DNA from: Sinomonas atrocyanea
Lineage (GTDB): Bacteria > Actinomycetota > Actinomycetes > Actinomycetales > Micrococcaceae
DNA length: 64,000 nucleotides
Assembly (NCBI RefSeq): GCF_030811715.1
Contig: NZ_JAUSRH010000003.1
Location: 372,001-436,000, forward strand
Direction of reading: 5' to 3'
Shown: positions 20,521-33,896 of the stretch, piece after piece
How the letters are laid out: every line of letters starts with the position of its first letter
Numbering within the stretch: the stretch's first letter is position 1
Notes under the pieces: model-generated
What the model was told of the DNA's origin: nothing
Seen by the model: only the letters and a program-made list of their open reading frames with translations
The model's database searches: none
Translations under genes and position numbers: made by a program

Positions 20521-21854
20521 CGGCTTCGCCGCGCTACCTCGTCCGGGGCGCCTCCCTGTACGGCGAGACCCCCGCCGACCTCCTCGTCGCCGACGGCGTC
20601 ATCGCCGGAATCGGGTCCGGGCTCGACGCCTCCGGCGCCACCGTGGTCGATGCCGACGGCCTCGTCGCGCTGCCCGGACTCGTGGACGTCCACACGCACC
20701 TGCGCGAGCCCGGCCGCGAGGACGCAGAGACGGTCGAGACGGGCTCGAAGGCGGCTGCCCTCGGCGGCTACACCGCCGTGCACGCGATGGCCAACTCCAA
20801 TCCCGTTGCGGACACGGCGGGCGTGGTCGAGCAGGTGGCCCACCTCGGGCGCCGCGCCGGCTGGGCAGACGTGCGTCCCGTCGGGGCCGTGACCGTGGGC
20901 CTGAAGGGGGAGCGGCTCGCGGAGCTCGGCGCCATGGCCGAGTCCGCCGCGGCCGTGCGCATGTTCTCCGACGACGGCATGTGCGTCCACGACCCGGTCC
21001 TCATGCGGCGGGCCCTCGAGTACGTCAAGGCGTTCGACGGCGTCGTCGCCCAGCACGCCCAGGAACCGCGGCTGACGGCGGGCGCCCAGATGAACGAGGG
21101 CGCGGTCTCCTCGGTCCTCGGCCTCCCCGGCTGGCCTGCGGTCGCCGAGGAGAGCATCATCGCCCGCGACGTCCTCCTGGCCCAGCACGTGGGATCGCGC
21201 CTGCACGTGTGCCACGTCTCCACCGCGGGGTCGGTCGACATCATCCGCTGGGCCAAGGCCCGCGGGATCGACGTGACGGCCGAGGTCACCCCGCACCACC
21301 TGATGCTCACGGATGAACTCGTGCGCACCTACGACCCGGTGTACAAGGTGAATCCGCCGCTGCGGACGCACGACGACGTCGAGGCGCTCCGTGCGGCCCT
21401 GGCCGACGGCACCATCGACGTCGTCGGGACCGACCACGCCCCCCACCCGAGCGAGCACAAGGAGTGCGAGTGGGTGCAGGCGGCGATGGGGATGACCGGG
21501 CTCGAGACGGCGCTGTCCGTCGTGCAGCTGGCGATGGTCGAGACCGGCCTCATGGGCTGGCGCGACGTGGCCCGCGCGATGTCCGAGGCGCCCGCGAAGA
21601 TCGGCCGGGACAGCGACCATGGGCGCCCGCTCGCCGAGGGCGAGCCCGGGCACCTGGTCCTCGTGGACCCGGCCGCGCGATGGACCGTGGACCCTGCTGC
21701 CCAGGCGACGAAGGGCCGCAACTCGCCGTTCGCCGGCCGCGAGCTGCCCGGGCGGGTCGTCGCGACCTTCTACGCCGGCCACCCGACGGTGCTCGACGGC
21801 GAGCTCAACGCCCCGCACCCGGCCTTCGCCGGCGCCCGCGCGGGGGAGCACTGA
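20517..21854 (+). CDS. pyrC: Dihydroorotase
   Basis: Zn-dependent amidohydrolase that cyclises carbamoyl-aspartate to dihydroorotate. 445 residues (class I type) from ATG 20517. The metal-binding HxH is in [14 protein letters not shown]. Further motifs are [33 protein letters not shown] and [12 protein letters not shown]. The stop overlaps the next start (TGATG). Confidence 0.97.
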   Translation: MTASPRYLVRGASLYGETPADLLVADGVIAGIGSGLDASGATVVDADGLVALPGLVDVHTHLREPGREDAETVETGSKAAALGGYTAVHAMANSNPVADTAGVVEQVAHLGRRAGWADVRPVGAVTVGLKGERLAELGAMAESAAAVRMFSDDGMCVHDPVLMRRALEYVKAFDGVVAQHAQEPRLTAGAQMNEGAVSSVLGLPGWPAVAEESIIARDVLLAQHVGSRLHVCHVSTAGSVDIIRWAKARGIDVTAEVTPHHLMLTDELVRTYDPVYKVNPPLRTHDDVEALRAALADGTIDVVGTDHAPHPSEHKECEWVQAAMGMTGLETALSVVQLAMVETGLMGWRDVARAMSEAPAKIGRDSDHGRPLAEGEPGHLVLVDPAARWTVDPAAQATKGRNSPFAGRELPGRVVATFYAGHPTVLDGELNAPHPAFAGARAGEH

Positions 21855-22381
21855 TGGACCGCTTCGGGCCGGGACTGGCGATGCTCGCCCTCGCCGTGGT
21901 CCTCGCCGCGCTGATGTGGATCGGATGGCGCGGCCGGCTCAAGCGGCAGTCCGGCATCCCGGCGCCCCGTCGGGTCCCCGAGGCCGCCGGAGCCGAGCGC
22001 TACCGGTGCAGCGGCCAGTACGTCGTCACGACGACGGCGGGGGACTGGCTGGACCGGGTGGCCGTCCACGGCCTCGGCGTGCGGACGGATGCGGATGCGG
22101 TGGTCCTGGAGGAGGGTGTGGCCTTCGACCGTTCAGGGGCCGGCGCCTTCTTCATCCCCCGCGAGGACCTGCAGGACGTGGGCCTCGCCTCGGGCATGGC
22201 CGGGAAGTTCGTCGAGAAGGACGGCCTCGTCGTCGTCGGCTGGCTCCTCGGGGAGACCGCCGTCGAGACGGGGTTCCGCCCCCGCTACGCCGAAGAGAAG
22301 AAAGCCCTCGTGGCAGCAATCGAGAATGTGATGGGTTCCGCGGCCGGACGCGCCGCGGGTCAGGGAAAGAGTGAGCAGTGA
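21854..22381 (+). CDS. Conserved membrane-anchored protein of the pyr operon (PH-like domain)
   Basis: 175 residues from ATG 21854, overlapping pyrC by one base and carA by GTGA. A single N-terminal membrane segment at about residues 7–25 ([18 protein letters not shown]) is followed by a beta-rich domain ([20 protein letters not shown] onward) like the small actinobacterial PH-like proteins. The same place in mycobacterial pyr operons (Rv1382 between pyrC and carA) is filled by a small membrane protein. No enzymatic motif is seen. Tight coupling suggests a role linked to, or at least co-expressed with, pyrimidine synthesis. Confidence 0.75.
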   Translation: MDRFGPGLAMLALAVVLAALMWIGWRGRLKRQSGIPAPRRVPEAAGAERYRCSGQYVVTTTAGDWLDRVAVHGLGVRTDADAVVLEEGVAFDRSGAGAFFIPREDLQDVGLASGMAGKFVEKDGLVVVGWLLGETAVETGFRPRYAEEKKALVAAIENVMGSAAGRAAGQGKSEQ

Positions 22382-23630
22382 CTGAGAACGCCACCAGCGT
22401 GCCAGAAGCAGGGACAGCGGCAGCCGCAGGCGCCCCGGCGCAGGGCACCAGGACGCGGCAGCCCGCCGTCCTCGTGCTCGAAGACGGGACGACGTTCCGC
22501 GGCCACAGCTACGGCACCGTGGGGACATCCCTCGGCGAGGCCGTCTTCGCGACGGGCATGACCGGGTACCAGGAGACGATCACCGATCCGTCCTACGCCC
22601 GGCAGATCGTCGTCCAGACCGCACCCCACATCGGCAACACCGGAGTGAACAGCGAAGACGCCGAGTCCCGCCGCATCTGGGTGGCCGGCTACGTGGTCCG
22701 CGACCCTGCGCGCCGCCCGTCCAACTGGCGCAGCGAGCGCAGCCTGGACGAGGAGCTCGAGGCCCAGGGGATCGTGGGCATCCAGGGCGTCGACACCCGC
22801 GCGGTCACGCGCCACCTGCGCGAGCACAAGACGATGCGCGCCGCCATCTTCTCGGGCGACGCCGCCCGCCGCCCCGAGCGGGAGCTCCTCGAGGCTGTGC
22901 GCGCGAGCGCGCCCATGGAGGGCTCCCGCCTGGCCGAAGAGGTCAGCGTCGACGCCGCGTACACGGTCGAGCCCGCCGACCACGGCTGGGAGGGCGAGCC
23001 CCGCTTCACGATCGCGGCCATCGACCTCGGCATCAAGGCCATGACCCCCCACCGCTTCGCCGAGCGCGGGGTCCGGGTCCACGTGCTCCCCGCCACCGCG
23101 ACCATCGAGGACGTGCGGGCGGTCAATCCCGACGGCTTCTTCATGTCGAACGGCCCCGGCGACCCGGCCACCGCCGACGCCCAGGTGCGCCTGCTGCGCT
23201 CGGTGCTCGATGAGAAGCTGCCCTACTTCGGCATCTGCTTCGGCAACCAGATCCTCGGCCGGGCCCTCGGCTTCGGGACCTACAAGCTGCGCTACGGCCA
23301 CCGCGGGATCAACCAGCCGGTCATCGACCGCCGCACGGGCAAGGTCGAGATCACGAGCCAGAACCACGGCTTCGCCGTCGACGCCCCGCTCGAGGGCGCG
23401 ACCACCGCTCCGGAGGAGCGCTACGGCCGCGTCGAGGTCTCCCACGTCAGCCTCAACGACCAGGTCGTCGAGGGACTCGCGTGCCTCGACATCCCGGCAT
23501 TCTCCGTCCAGTACCACCCCGAGGCCGCGGCCGGCCCGCACGATGCCGCGTACCTGTTCGACCGCTTCATCGCGCTGATGGAGTCGGCGTCCACGAGCAC
23601 CACGACCACCGAGACCGAGGAAGCGAAGTA

Positions 23631-23631
<1 letters not shown>
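22378..23631 (+). CDS. carA: Carbamoyl-phosphate synthase small (glutaminase) subunit
   Basis: Hydrolyses glutamine and channels ammonia to CarB. 417 residues from GTG 22378. The N-terminal CPSase domain has [18 protein letters not shown]. The class I amidotransferase domain has nucleophile Cys287 in GICFGNQIL, and the His/Glu pair is in VQYHPEA. The Ala/Pro-rich first 35 residues are a small extension. The stop shares one base with carB. Confidence 0.97.
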
Positions 23632-26943
<3,312 letters not shown>

Positions 26944-26951
<8 letters not shown>

Positions 26952-27813
26952 GCCCACCGCCCGCCCAGCGGGCCGCGCGCCCTTCGGCGAGCGGCTCGCC
27001 GGGGCGGTGGCCGCCCGTGGCCCGCTCTGCGTCGGCGTCGACCCGCACCCGTCGCTGCTGGCCGCGTGGGGGCTGACGGACGACGCCGACGGCCTCCGCC
27101 GCTTCTCGGCCGCGGTCCTCGAGGGGGTCGCCGAGGTCGCGGCGGCGCTCAAGCCGCAGGTCGCTCTCTACGAGCGCCACGGCTCGGCCGGCATCGCGGC
27201 GCTCGAGGAGCTCCTCGCGGCCTCGGCCGACGCCGGGCTGCTCACGATCGCCGACGCGAAGCGCGGGGACATCGGCTCCACCATGGCGGCCTACGCGCAG
27301 GCCTGGCTGGGGGAGGGGTCCCCGCTCGCGGCGGACGCCGTCACCCTGAGCCCGTACCTCGGCTTCGAGTCGCTGCGGCCCGCGCTCGAGACCGCCGCGG
27401 AGACGGGCCGCGGCGTGTTCGTGCTCGCCCTGACCTCCAATCCGGAGGGCGCCTCGGTCCAGCACGTGGGCGGGGACTCCTCCGTGGCCCGGCGGATCGT
27501 CGACGCAGCGGCCGCGGAGAACGGCCGGTACGCGGGCGCAGAGCGCGGCCTGGGCTCCGTGGGCCTCGTCGTGGGGGCCACCGTGGGGGACGCGATCGGC
27601 CGCCTCGGCCTCGACCTCGCCGCGATGGGCGGGCCGATCCTCGCCCCGGGCCTCGGCGCCCAGGGGGCCACGCCCGCGGTCCTGCGGGAGACGTTCGGGC
27701 AGGCCTACCCCCGGGTGCTGGGCACGTCCAGCAGGGACATCCTCGCCGGGGGCCCCGAGCCCCAGGGCGTGCGGGCGCGTGCCGAGCGGACCCTCGAGGG
27801 CTTGCGGGGCTGA
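26944..27813 (+). CDS. pyrF: Orotidine 5'-phosphate decarboxylase (type 2)
   Basis: Converts OMP to UMP, the last step of the pathway. 289 residues from GTG 26944, overlapping carB by 8 nt. The catalytic motif is [14 protein letters not shown], and [12 protein letters not shown] and [14 protein letters not shown] mark the mycobacterial-type (subfamily 2) enzyme. Last gene of the pyr operon. pyrD and pyrE are not in this window. Confidence 0.96.
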
Positions 27814-27825
27814 CTCGCGCCGGTC

Positions 27826-27831
27826 TACGTT
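27826..27831 (+). promoter_or_regulatory. Candidate -10 element of mihF
   Basis: TACGTT lies 13 nt after the pyrF stop and 69 nt before the mihF GTG. No clear -35. Confidence 0.3.
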
Positions 27832-27900
27832 CTAGGGGAGTCCGCGCGCCGCAGTGGCCGCGGGCTCCCGAGCGATCCGGGCGAGCACGGAGGCGGCGCA

Positions 27901-28215
27901 GTGGCCTTGGAACCCCTGACACCCGAGGAGAGGCGCGCGGCGCTCGGGAAGGCGGTCGAGGCGCGCGGGATCCGCTCCCGGGCCAAGGCCGCCCTCCACT
28001 CCGGGGAGCTGACCGTCGGGGAGCTCCTCGCCCAGGCGGACCACGACGAGGCGCTCGCGCGGCTGAAGGTCACCGAGATGCTCGAGTGCCTCCGCGGCAT
28101 CGGGCCCGTGCGCGCCCGGGCGATCCTCGCCGCACTCGGCATCGCGCCGAGCCGCCGCCTCAGGGGCCTCGGCGTCCACCAGCGGCGTGCGCTGGTAGAT
28201 TTTCTGGCAGGCTGA
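27901..28215 (+). CDS. mihF: Actinobacterial integration host factor (mIHF-like)
   Basis: Small nucleoid-associated DNA-binding protein, unrelated in fold to enterobacterial IHF. 104 residues from GTG 27901 with GGAGG at 27889–27893. The helix-two-turn-helix-like C-terminal half contains MLECLRGIGPVRARAILAALGI and the family's basic RRLRGLGVHQRRALVDFL. Located just before gmk, its place in mycobacteria and streptomycetes. Essential in Mycobacterium; essentiality here is inferred. Confidence 0.92.
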   Translation: MALEPLTPEERRAALGKAVEARGIRSRAKAALHSGELTVGELLAQADHDEALARLKVTEMLECLRGIGPVRARAILAALGIAPSRRLRGLGVHQRRALVDFLAG

Positions 28216-28219
28216 ACAT

Positions 28220-28237
28220 GCCCGGGGCATCCCGGGC
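28220..28237 (+). terminator. Small hairpin between mihF and gmk
   Basis: A 7-bp stem GCCCGGG/CCCGGGC with a GCAT loop, 5 nt after the mihF stop and 17 nt before gmk. There is no U-tract. It may be a partial terminator or an mRNA-stabilising stem. Confidence 0.35.
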
Positions 28238-28254
28238 TCTGACGAAGGGACAGC

Positions 28255-28872
28255 GTGGAGCACGCACAGGACCAGACGGCCGCATCCGAGGCCGGGCACG
28301 GCGGGCTGACCGTCCTCGCGGGGCCCACGGCCGTGGGCAAGGGCACAGTCTCGACGTACATCCGGGACACCTATCCGGAGGTGTGGCTCTCCGTCTCGGC
28401 CACGACCCGGGATCCGCGCGAGGGCGAGGTCGACGGCGTCCACTACTACTTCGTGGGCCCCACCGAGTTCGAGCGGCTCGTCGCCGAGGACGCGTTCCTC
28501 GAGTGGGCCGTGGTCCACGGGCAGAACCGCTACGGCACGCTGCGCCGCACCGTCGACGAGGCGATCGCCGCCGGGAAGCACGTCCTGCTCGAGATCGACC
28601 TCCAGGGCGCGCGCCAGGTCAAGGCCGCCATGCCGGACGCACAGTTCGTGTTCCTGGCCCCTCCGAGCTGGGACGAAATGGTGCGCCGCCTCCGCGGGCG
28701 CGGCACCGAAACGGCCGAGGAACAGCAGCGCCGCCTCGAAACGGCTAAAATAGAGCTCGCTGCCGAGCCCGAGTTCGACGTCACCGTCGTCAACGACGAC
28801 GTGAAGCGCGCGGCAGACGAGCTTGTGTCACTCATGGGACTGACGCCGCACGCCCGGCCCGCGTCGCGCTAG
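28255..28872 (+). CDS. gmk: Guanylate kinase
   Basis: Phosphorylates GMP to GDP. 205 residues from GTG 28255 with AAGGGA 5–6 nt upstream. The P-loop is GPTAVGKGT, the actinobacterial variant of GPSGAGKST. The GMP-binding region contains [21 protein letters not shown], and the lid has [19 protein letters not shown] promoter-like TAGATT at 28196–28201 lies in the mihF tail. rpoZ follows 41 nt later. Confidence 0.96.
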   Translation: MEHAQDQTAASEAGHGGLTVLAGPTAVGKGTVSTYIRDTYPEVWLSVSATTRDPREGEVDGVHYYFVGPTEFERLVAEDAFLEWAVVHGQNRYGTLRRTVDEAIAAGKHVLLEIDLQGARQVKAAMPDAQFVFLAPPSWDEMVRRLRGRGTETAEEQQRRLETAKIELAAEPEFDVTVVNDDVKRAADELVSLMGLTPHARPASR

Positions 28873-28913
28873 CGCGCCGGCCATCCGCTACGAAAGAGCA
28901 TTGGAGACCCACT

Positions 28914-29198
28914 TTGTCCTCGACCCCCGAAGGCATCATCAACCCGCCGATCGACGACCTCCTGACGAAGTCCGACTCCAAGTACGGCCTCGTCATCTTC
29001 GGTGCGAAGCGTGCCCGGCAGATCAATGCCTACTACGCCCAGCTGCACGAGGGCCTCTTCGAGTACGTCGGTCCGCTCGTGGACACCCGTCTGAATGAGA
29101 AGCCGCTGTCGATCGCCCTGCGCGAGATCAACGAGGGGCTCCTCGTCGCGACCCCCGCCGCCGAGGAAGAGCCGGCCACGGAGTCCGAGGACCAGTAG
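28914..29198 (+). CDS. rpoZ: DNA-directed RNA polymerase omega subunit (TTG start)
   Basis: Assists folding and assembly of beta' in RNA polymerase. 94 residues. Begins at TTG 28914 with GGAG at 28903–28906. The N-terminal [12 protein letters not shown], then [20 protein letters not shown], and the C-terminal [15 protein letters not shown] are characteristic of actinobacterial omega. The acidic tail ([10 protein letters not shown]) is usual. It lies between gmk and coaBC as in other actinobacteria. Confidence 0.95.
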   Translation: MSSTPEGIINPPIDDLLTKSDSKYGLVIFGAKRARQINAYYAQLHEGLFEYVGPLVDTRLNEKPLSIALREINEGLLVATPAAEEEPATESEDQ

Positions 29199-29226
29199 GA
29201 CCAGGGACCAGAAGGAGGTCGGCCGC

Positions 29227-30513
29227 GTGCGCGTGGTCCTAGGCGTGGGCGGCGGGATCGCCGCCTACAAGGCGGCCCTGCTGCTGCGGCTGTTCACCGA
29301 GGCCGGCCACAGCGTCACCGCCGTGCCCACCGAGGCGGCGCTGAGCTTCGTCGGCAAGGCCACCTGGGAGGCCCTCTCGGGCAAGCCCGTGCGCACAGAC
29401 GTGTTCGAGGCCGTGGAGACGGTCAACCACGTCCGCCTCGGCCATGAGGCCGACCTCGTGGTGGTGGCGCCCGCGACCGCGGACCTGCTCGCGCGAGCCG
29501 CGGGCGGGCACGCCGACGACCTCCTGACCAACACCCTCCTCATGGCGCACTGCCCGGTGCTGCTCGCGCCCGCCATGCACACCGAGATGTGGCGGCACCC
29601 CGCGACACAGGCCAACGTGGCGCTCCTGCGCGAGCGGGGGGTGCACGTCCTCGACCCCGCCGTCGGGCGGCTGACGGGGGCGGACTCCGGCCCGGGCCGG
29701 CTCCCGGAGCCGGAGGAGATCTTCAGCGCGGCCCTCGCCCTCGTGGGCGGGCCCTCGGCGGACGACGCCGGCCACCTCCCGGGCGGCCCCGGCACCGGCC
29801 GCCCCTCCGACTCCCTCGCCGGCCGGCGCGTCGTCGTCTCCGCGGGCGGCACCCGCGAGCCCCTCGACCCCGTGCGCTTCCTCGGGAACCGGTCCTCCGG
29901 CAAGCAGGGCGCGGCCCTCGCGCGCGCGGCCCTCGCGGCGGGCGCCGACGTCACGCTGGTCGCCGCCCACATGGACGTCCCGCCGCCCGAGGGCGCGCGG
30001 GTCGTCAGCGTCGGCTCGGCCCTCGAACTGCGCGAGGCGATGCTCGCCGAGGCGCCCGGCGCCGACGTCCTCGTCATGGCCGCCGCGGTGGCCGACTTCC
30101 GGCCCTCCGAGCAGCAGGCCAGCAAGATCAAGAAGCGCGACGACGCCGCCGATCCCATCATCACCCTCGTCCGCAACCCGGACGTCCTCGTGGAGCTCGT
30201 GCAGCGGCGGAACGCGGCGCAGCCCGGCCAGCTGATCGTGGGCTTCGCCGCGGAGACCGGCGACGACGCCTCGAGCGCCTTCGACTACGGCATGGCCAAG
30301 CTCGCCCGCAAGGGCTGCGAGCTGCTGGTCCTCAACGAGGTCGGCGCGGACGCGGCCGGGTCGGAGCGCGTCTTCGGCCAGGACAGCAACGCGGTGCTCA
30401 TCCTCGCCCGCGACGGCGGCGAGCCCGAGCACGCGGCGGGCAGCAAGGACGAGGTGGCGGCCGCCGTCGTGCGCCGGATCACCCGCGAGCTCGCCGCCCG
30501 CGCGACCCAGTAG
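29227..30513 (+). CDS. coaBC: Bifunctional phosphopantothenoylcysteine decarboxylase / phosphopantothenate–cysteine ligase
   Basis: Two steps of coenzyme A synthesis: ligation of cysteine to phosphopantothenate (CoaB) and decarboxylation (CoaC). 428 residues from GTG 29227, chosen because GGAGG lies 8 nt upstream. The flavoprotein CoaC half has GVGGGIAAYK, APATADLLARAAGG and PAMHTEMW (PAMNxxMW in most bacteria). The CoaB half starts at about residue 200 with VVSAGGTREPLDPVRFLGN, then MAAAVADFRP and KIKK. The 3' end contains a 13-bp direct repeat shared with the metK upstream region. Confidence 0.95.
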   Translation: MRVVLGVGGGIAAYKAALLLRLFTEAGHSVTAVPTEAALSFVGKATWEALSGKPVRTDVFEAVETVNHVRLGHEADLVVVAPATADLLARAAGGHADDLLTNTLLMAHCPVLLAPAMHTEMWRHPATQANVALLRERGVHVLDPAVGRLTGADSGPGRLPEPEEIFSAALALVGGPSADDAGHLPGGPGTGRPSDSLAGRRVVVSAGGTREPLDPVRFLGNRSSGKQGAALARAALAAGADVTLVAAHMDVPPPEGARVVSVGSALELREAMLAEAPGADVLVMAAAVADFRPSEQQASKIKKRDDAADPIITLVRNPDVLVELVQRRNAAQPGQLIVGFAAETGDDASSAFDYGMAKLARKGCELLVLNEVGADAAGSERVFGQDSNAVLILARDGGEPEHAAGSKDEVAAAVVRRITRELAARATQ

Positions 30514-30531
30514 CGCGGCGCGACCCAGTAG
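30501..30531 (+). repeat. 13-bp direct repeat across the coaBC stop and metK promoter region
   Basis: CGCGACCCAGTAG occurs at 30501–30513, where it encodes the coaBC end and its TAG stop, and again at 30519–30531. The second copy supplies the TAG of the putative metK -10 (TAGAGT). It looks like an 18-bp tandem duplication. Confidence 0.8.
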
Positions 30532-30534
30532 AGT
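30529..30534 (+). promoter_or_regulatory. Candidate -10 element of metK, implying a leaderless mRNA
   Basis: TAGAGT lies 6 nt upstream of the metK GTG (30541). Transcription would start on the start codon, and no Shine–Dalgarno is present in the gap. It was probably created by the adjacent 18-bp duplication. Confidence 0.4.
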
Positions 30535-30540
30535 GGACCA

Positions 30541-31758
<1,218 letters not shown>

Positions 31759-31777
31759 GCCGCGTCAGGCGCGGGCG

Positions 31778-33868
31778 ATGAGCGCGAGCCAGCAGCCCGC
31801 CGACCCCGTCCAGCCGTCGCTGCTGACCGGCTTCCCGCTGCCCGAGCAGGCCCCCCCGGGCCCGCGGCCGGCGCTCCAGCGGCCGGTGGCGCGCGTGTGC
31901 GTCGAGTCCCCGCTGCCGCAGCTGGACCGCCGCTTCGACTACCTCGTGACGGAGGAGCTCGAAGGCGCGGCCGTGCCGGGCGTCCGCGTCAAGGTCCGCA
32001 TCGCCGGCCGCGAGCACGTCGGGTTCCTGCTCGAGCGGCGCGACTCCTCGGACGCCGGCGTGCGGCTGGCCCCGCTGGGCGCCGTGCTCTCGCCGCTGCC
32101 CGTCCTCGCGCCCGAGGTCGCCGAGCTCGCCGCCGCCGTCGCCGAGCGCTGGGCCGGGGCCCTCGGCGATGTCCTGCGCTTCGCCGTCCCGCCGCGTGCG
32201 GCGAAGGTCGAGGCGGAGTTCGCCGCCCGGGCCGCAGAGGCTCCCGACCTCGCGCCGGATCCTGTGCCGCACCCCGCGCCCGGACCGGCGGCAGCGCCGG
32301 GCCGCGGCGCCGGTGGCTGGGCGCGGCTCACCCATGGAACTGCCTTCCTGCGGCATCTGGCTGCGGGCGGGAGCCCGCGCGCCGTCCTGCAGGCCGCCCA
32401 CGGCTACGGGCCCGAGGCCTGGCCCCACACGATCGCCGCCGCCGTTGCCGCCGCGCGGTCCTCGGGACGGGGAGCGCTCGTCGTCGTCCCCGACCGGCGG
32501 GACCTCGAGAGGATGCAGGCGGCCCTCGAGGAGGCGCTCCCCGGCGAACGGACGGTCCGGCTCTCCGCCGAGGACGGCCCGAGCGCGCGTTCGCGGTCGT
32601 TCCTCGAGCTCCTCACCGGCGGGGCACGGATCGCGGTGGGCACCCGTGGCGCCGTGTTCGCGCCCGTGCAGGACCTCGGCCTCGTGGTCTGCTGGGACGA
32701 CGGCGACGAGACGCACCTCGAGCCCCGGGCCCCCTACTTCCACGCCCGCGAGGTCCTGCTCCTGCGCGCCGAGCAGGCAGGCTGCGCGGTGCTGCTCGCG
32801 GGCCACGCCGTCTCGGTCGAGGCCCAGCGCCTGGTCGAGTCGGGCTGGCTGCAGCCCATCGCTCCCGACAGGGCGGCGCTGCGTGCTGCCACGCCGCGGA
32901 TCACGAGCACGGCAGACAGCGTCGAATCGGCCCGTGACCCGCTCGCCCGCGTCGCGCGGCTGCCGCACGCGGCGTGGCAGGCGGCGCGCGAGGCCCTCGC
33001 CGACGGCCCGGTGCTCGTGCAGGTGGCCCGCGCGGGCTATGCCCCCTCGCTCGCCTGCGAGCGCTGCCGTGAGCCGGCGCGGTGCCGGCACTGCTCCGGG
33101 CCCCTCGCCGAGCAGCCCTCGGGCCGCGAGCGGCTCGTGGCCTGCCGGTGGTGCGGGACGCCCGAGCTGGCCTTCTCCTGCCGCGTCTGCGGAGCCCACG
33201 CCCTGCGGCGCACCGCGATCGGCGCCCTGCGGACGGCCGAGGAGCTGGGGCGGGCCTTCCCCGGGGCGGTCGTGATCACCTCCGCCGGCGACTCGGTGAA
33301 GTCCGAGGTCGCGGGCTCGCCGGCCCTCGTCGTCGCCACCGTCGGGGCCGAGCCGCTGGCGCCCGAGGGGTACGCCGCCGCGCTCCTGCTCGACGGGGAG
33401 GCGCTGCTGCGGCGGGAGAGCCTGCGCGCGCCCGAGGAGGCCCTCCGCCGATGGCTCAACGCGGCCGCGCTCGTCCGCCCCGCCTCGGCCGGCGGCCGGG
33501 TGGTCATCACCGCCGGCGAGAGCGAGGCGCTGGCCGCGCTCGTGCGCTGGGACCCGGCGGGATTCGCCTCGCGCGAGCTCGCGCTGCGGCGCGAGCTGTC
33601 GCTGCCGCCGGCTGTGCGCACCGCGGCGGTCACCGGTGCCGTCGCCGACGTCGAGGCGTTCCTCGAGGTCGCGCGCGAGGCCGTGTCGCTGCCGGGCGTG
33701 CGCGTCGTGGGCCCCGTCCCGGGCGATCCCGCGCAGGCCCTGGTCTTCTTCCCGATCGCCGCCGGGCCGGCCGTGGCGCGCGCCCTGCACGCGGCGCGGA
33801 TCTCCCTCGCGGTGCGCCGCACCGGCGGGCCGGTGACCCTCCGGGTCGATGCTCCAGATCTCCTATGA
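31778..33868 (+). CDS. priA: Primosomal protein N' (PriA) lacking helicase motifs
   Basis: Related to the replication restart factor PriA. 696 residues from ATG 31778. The N-terminal DNA-binding domain (VARVCVESPLPQLDRRFDYLV) and the zinc region are kept, with eight cysteines as C-x2-C-x5-C-x2-C, C-x2-C and C-x2-C at about residues 428–473. The expected Walker A (GVTGSGKTEVY) is absent; the aligned region reads HGYGPEAWPHTIAAA. The DEEH box is replaced by CWDDGDETH. Reference annotation of mycobacterial PriA likewise notes no helicase domain. It therefore probably acts as a DNA-binding or scaffold protein rather than a translocase. Confidence 0.88.
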   Translation: MSASQQPADPVQPSLLTGFPLPEQAPPGPRPALQRPVARVCVESPLPQLDRRFDYLVTEELEGAAVPGVRVKVRIAGREHVGFLLERRDSSDAGVRLAPLGAVLSPLPVLAPEVAELAAAVAERWAGALGDVLRFAVPPRAAKVEAEFAARAAEAPDLAPDPVPHPAPGPAAAPGRGAGGWARLTHGTAFLRHLAAGGSPRAVLQAAHGYGPEAWPHTIAAAVAAARSSGRGALVVVPDRRDLERMQAALEEALPGERTVRLSAEDGPSARSRSFLELLTGGARIAVGTRGAVFAPVQDLGLVVCWDDGDETHLEPRAPYFHAREVLLLRAEQAGCAVLLAGHAVSVEAQRLVESGWLQPIAPDRAALRAATPRITSTADSVESARDPLARVARLPHAAWQAAREALADGPVLVQVARAGYAPSLACERCREPARCRHCSGPLAEQPSGRERLVACRWCGTPELAFSCRVCGAHALRRTAIGALRTAEELGRAFPGAVVITSAGDSVKSEVAGSPALVVATVGAEPLAPEGYAAALLLDGEALLRRESLRAPEEALRRWLNAAALVRPASAGGRVVITAGESEALAALVRWDPAGFASRELALRRELSLPPAVRTAAVTGAVADVEAFLEVAREAVSLPGVRVVGPVPGDPAQALVFFPIAAGPAVARALHAARISLAVRRTGGPVTLRVDAPDLL

Positions 33869-33896
33869 GCAGGCTGCTCTGATCCGCCGCCGCGGC

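Noticed and set aside
30514-30540. SAM riboswitch upstream of metK
   Set aside because: Only 27 nt separate the coaBC stop from metK, too little for any known SAM-binding RNA, and no motif is present.
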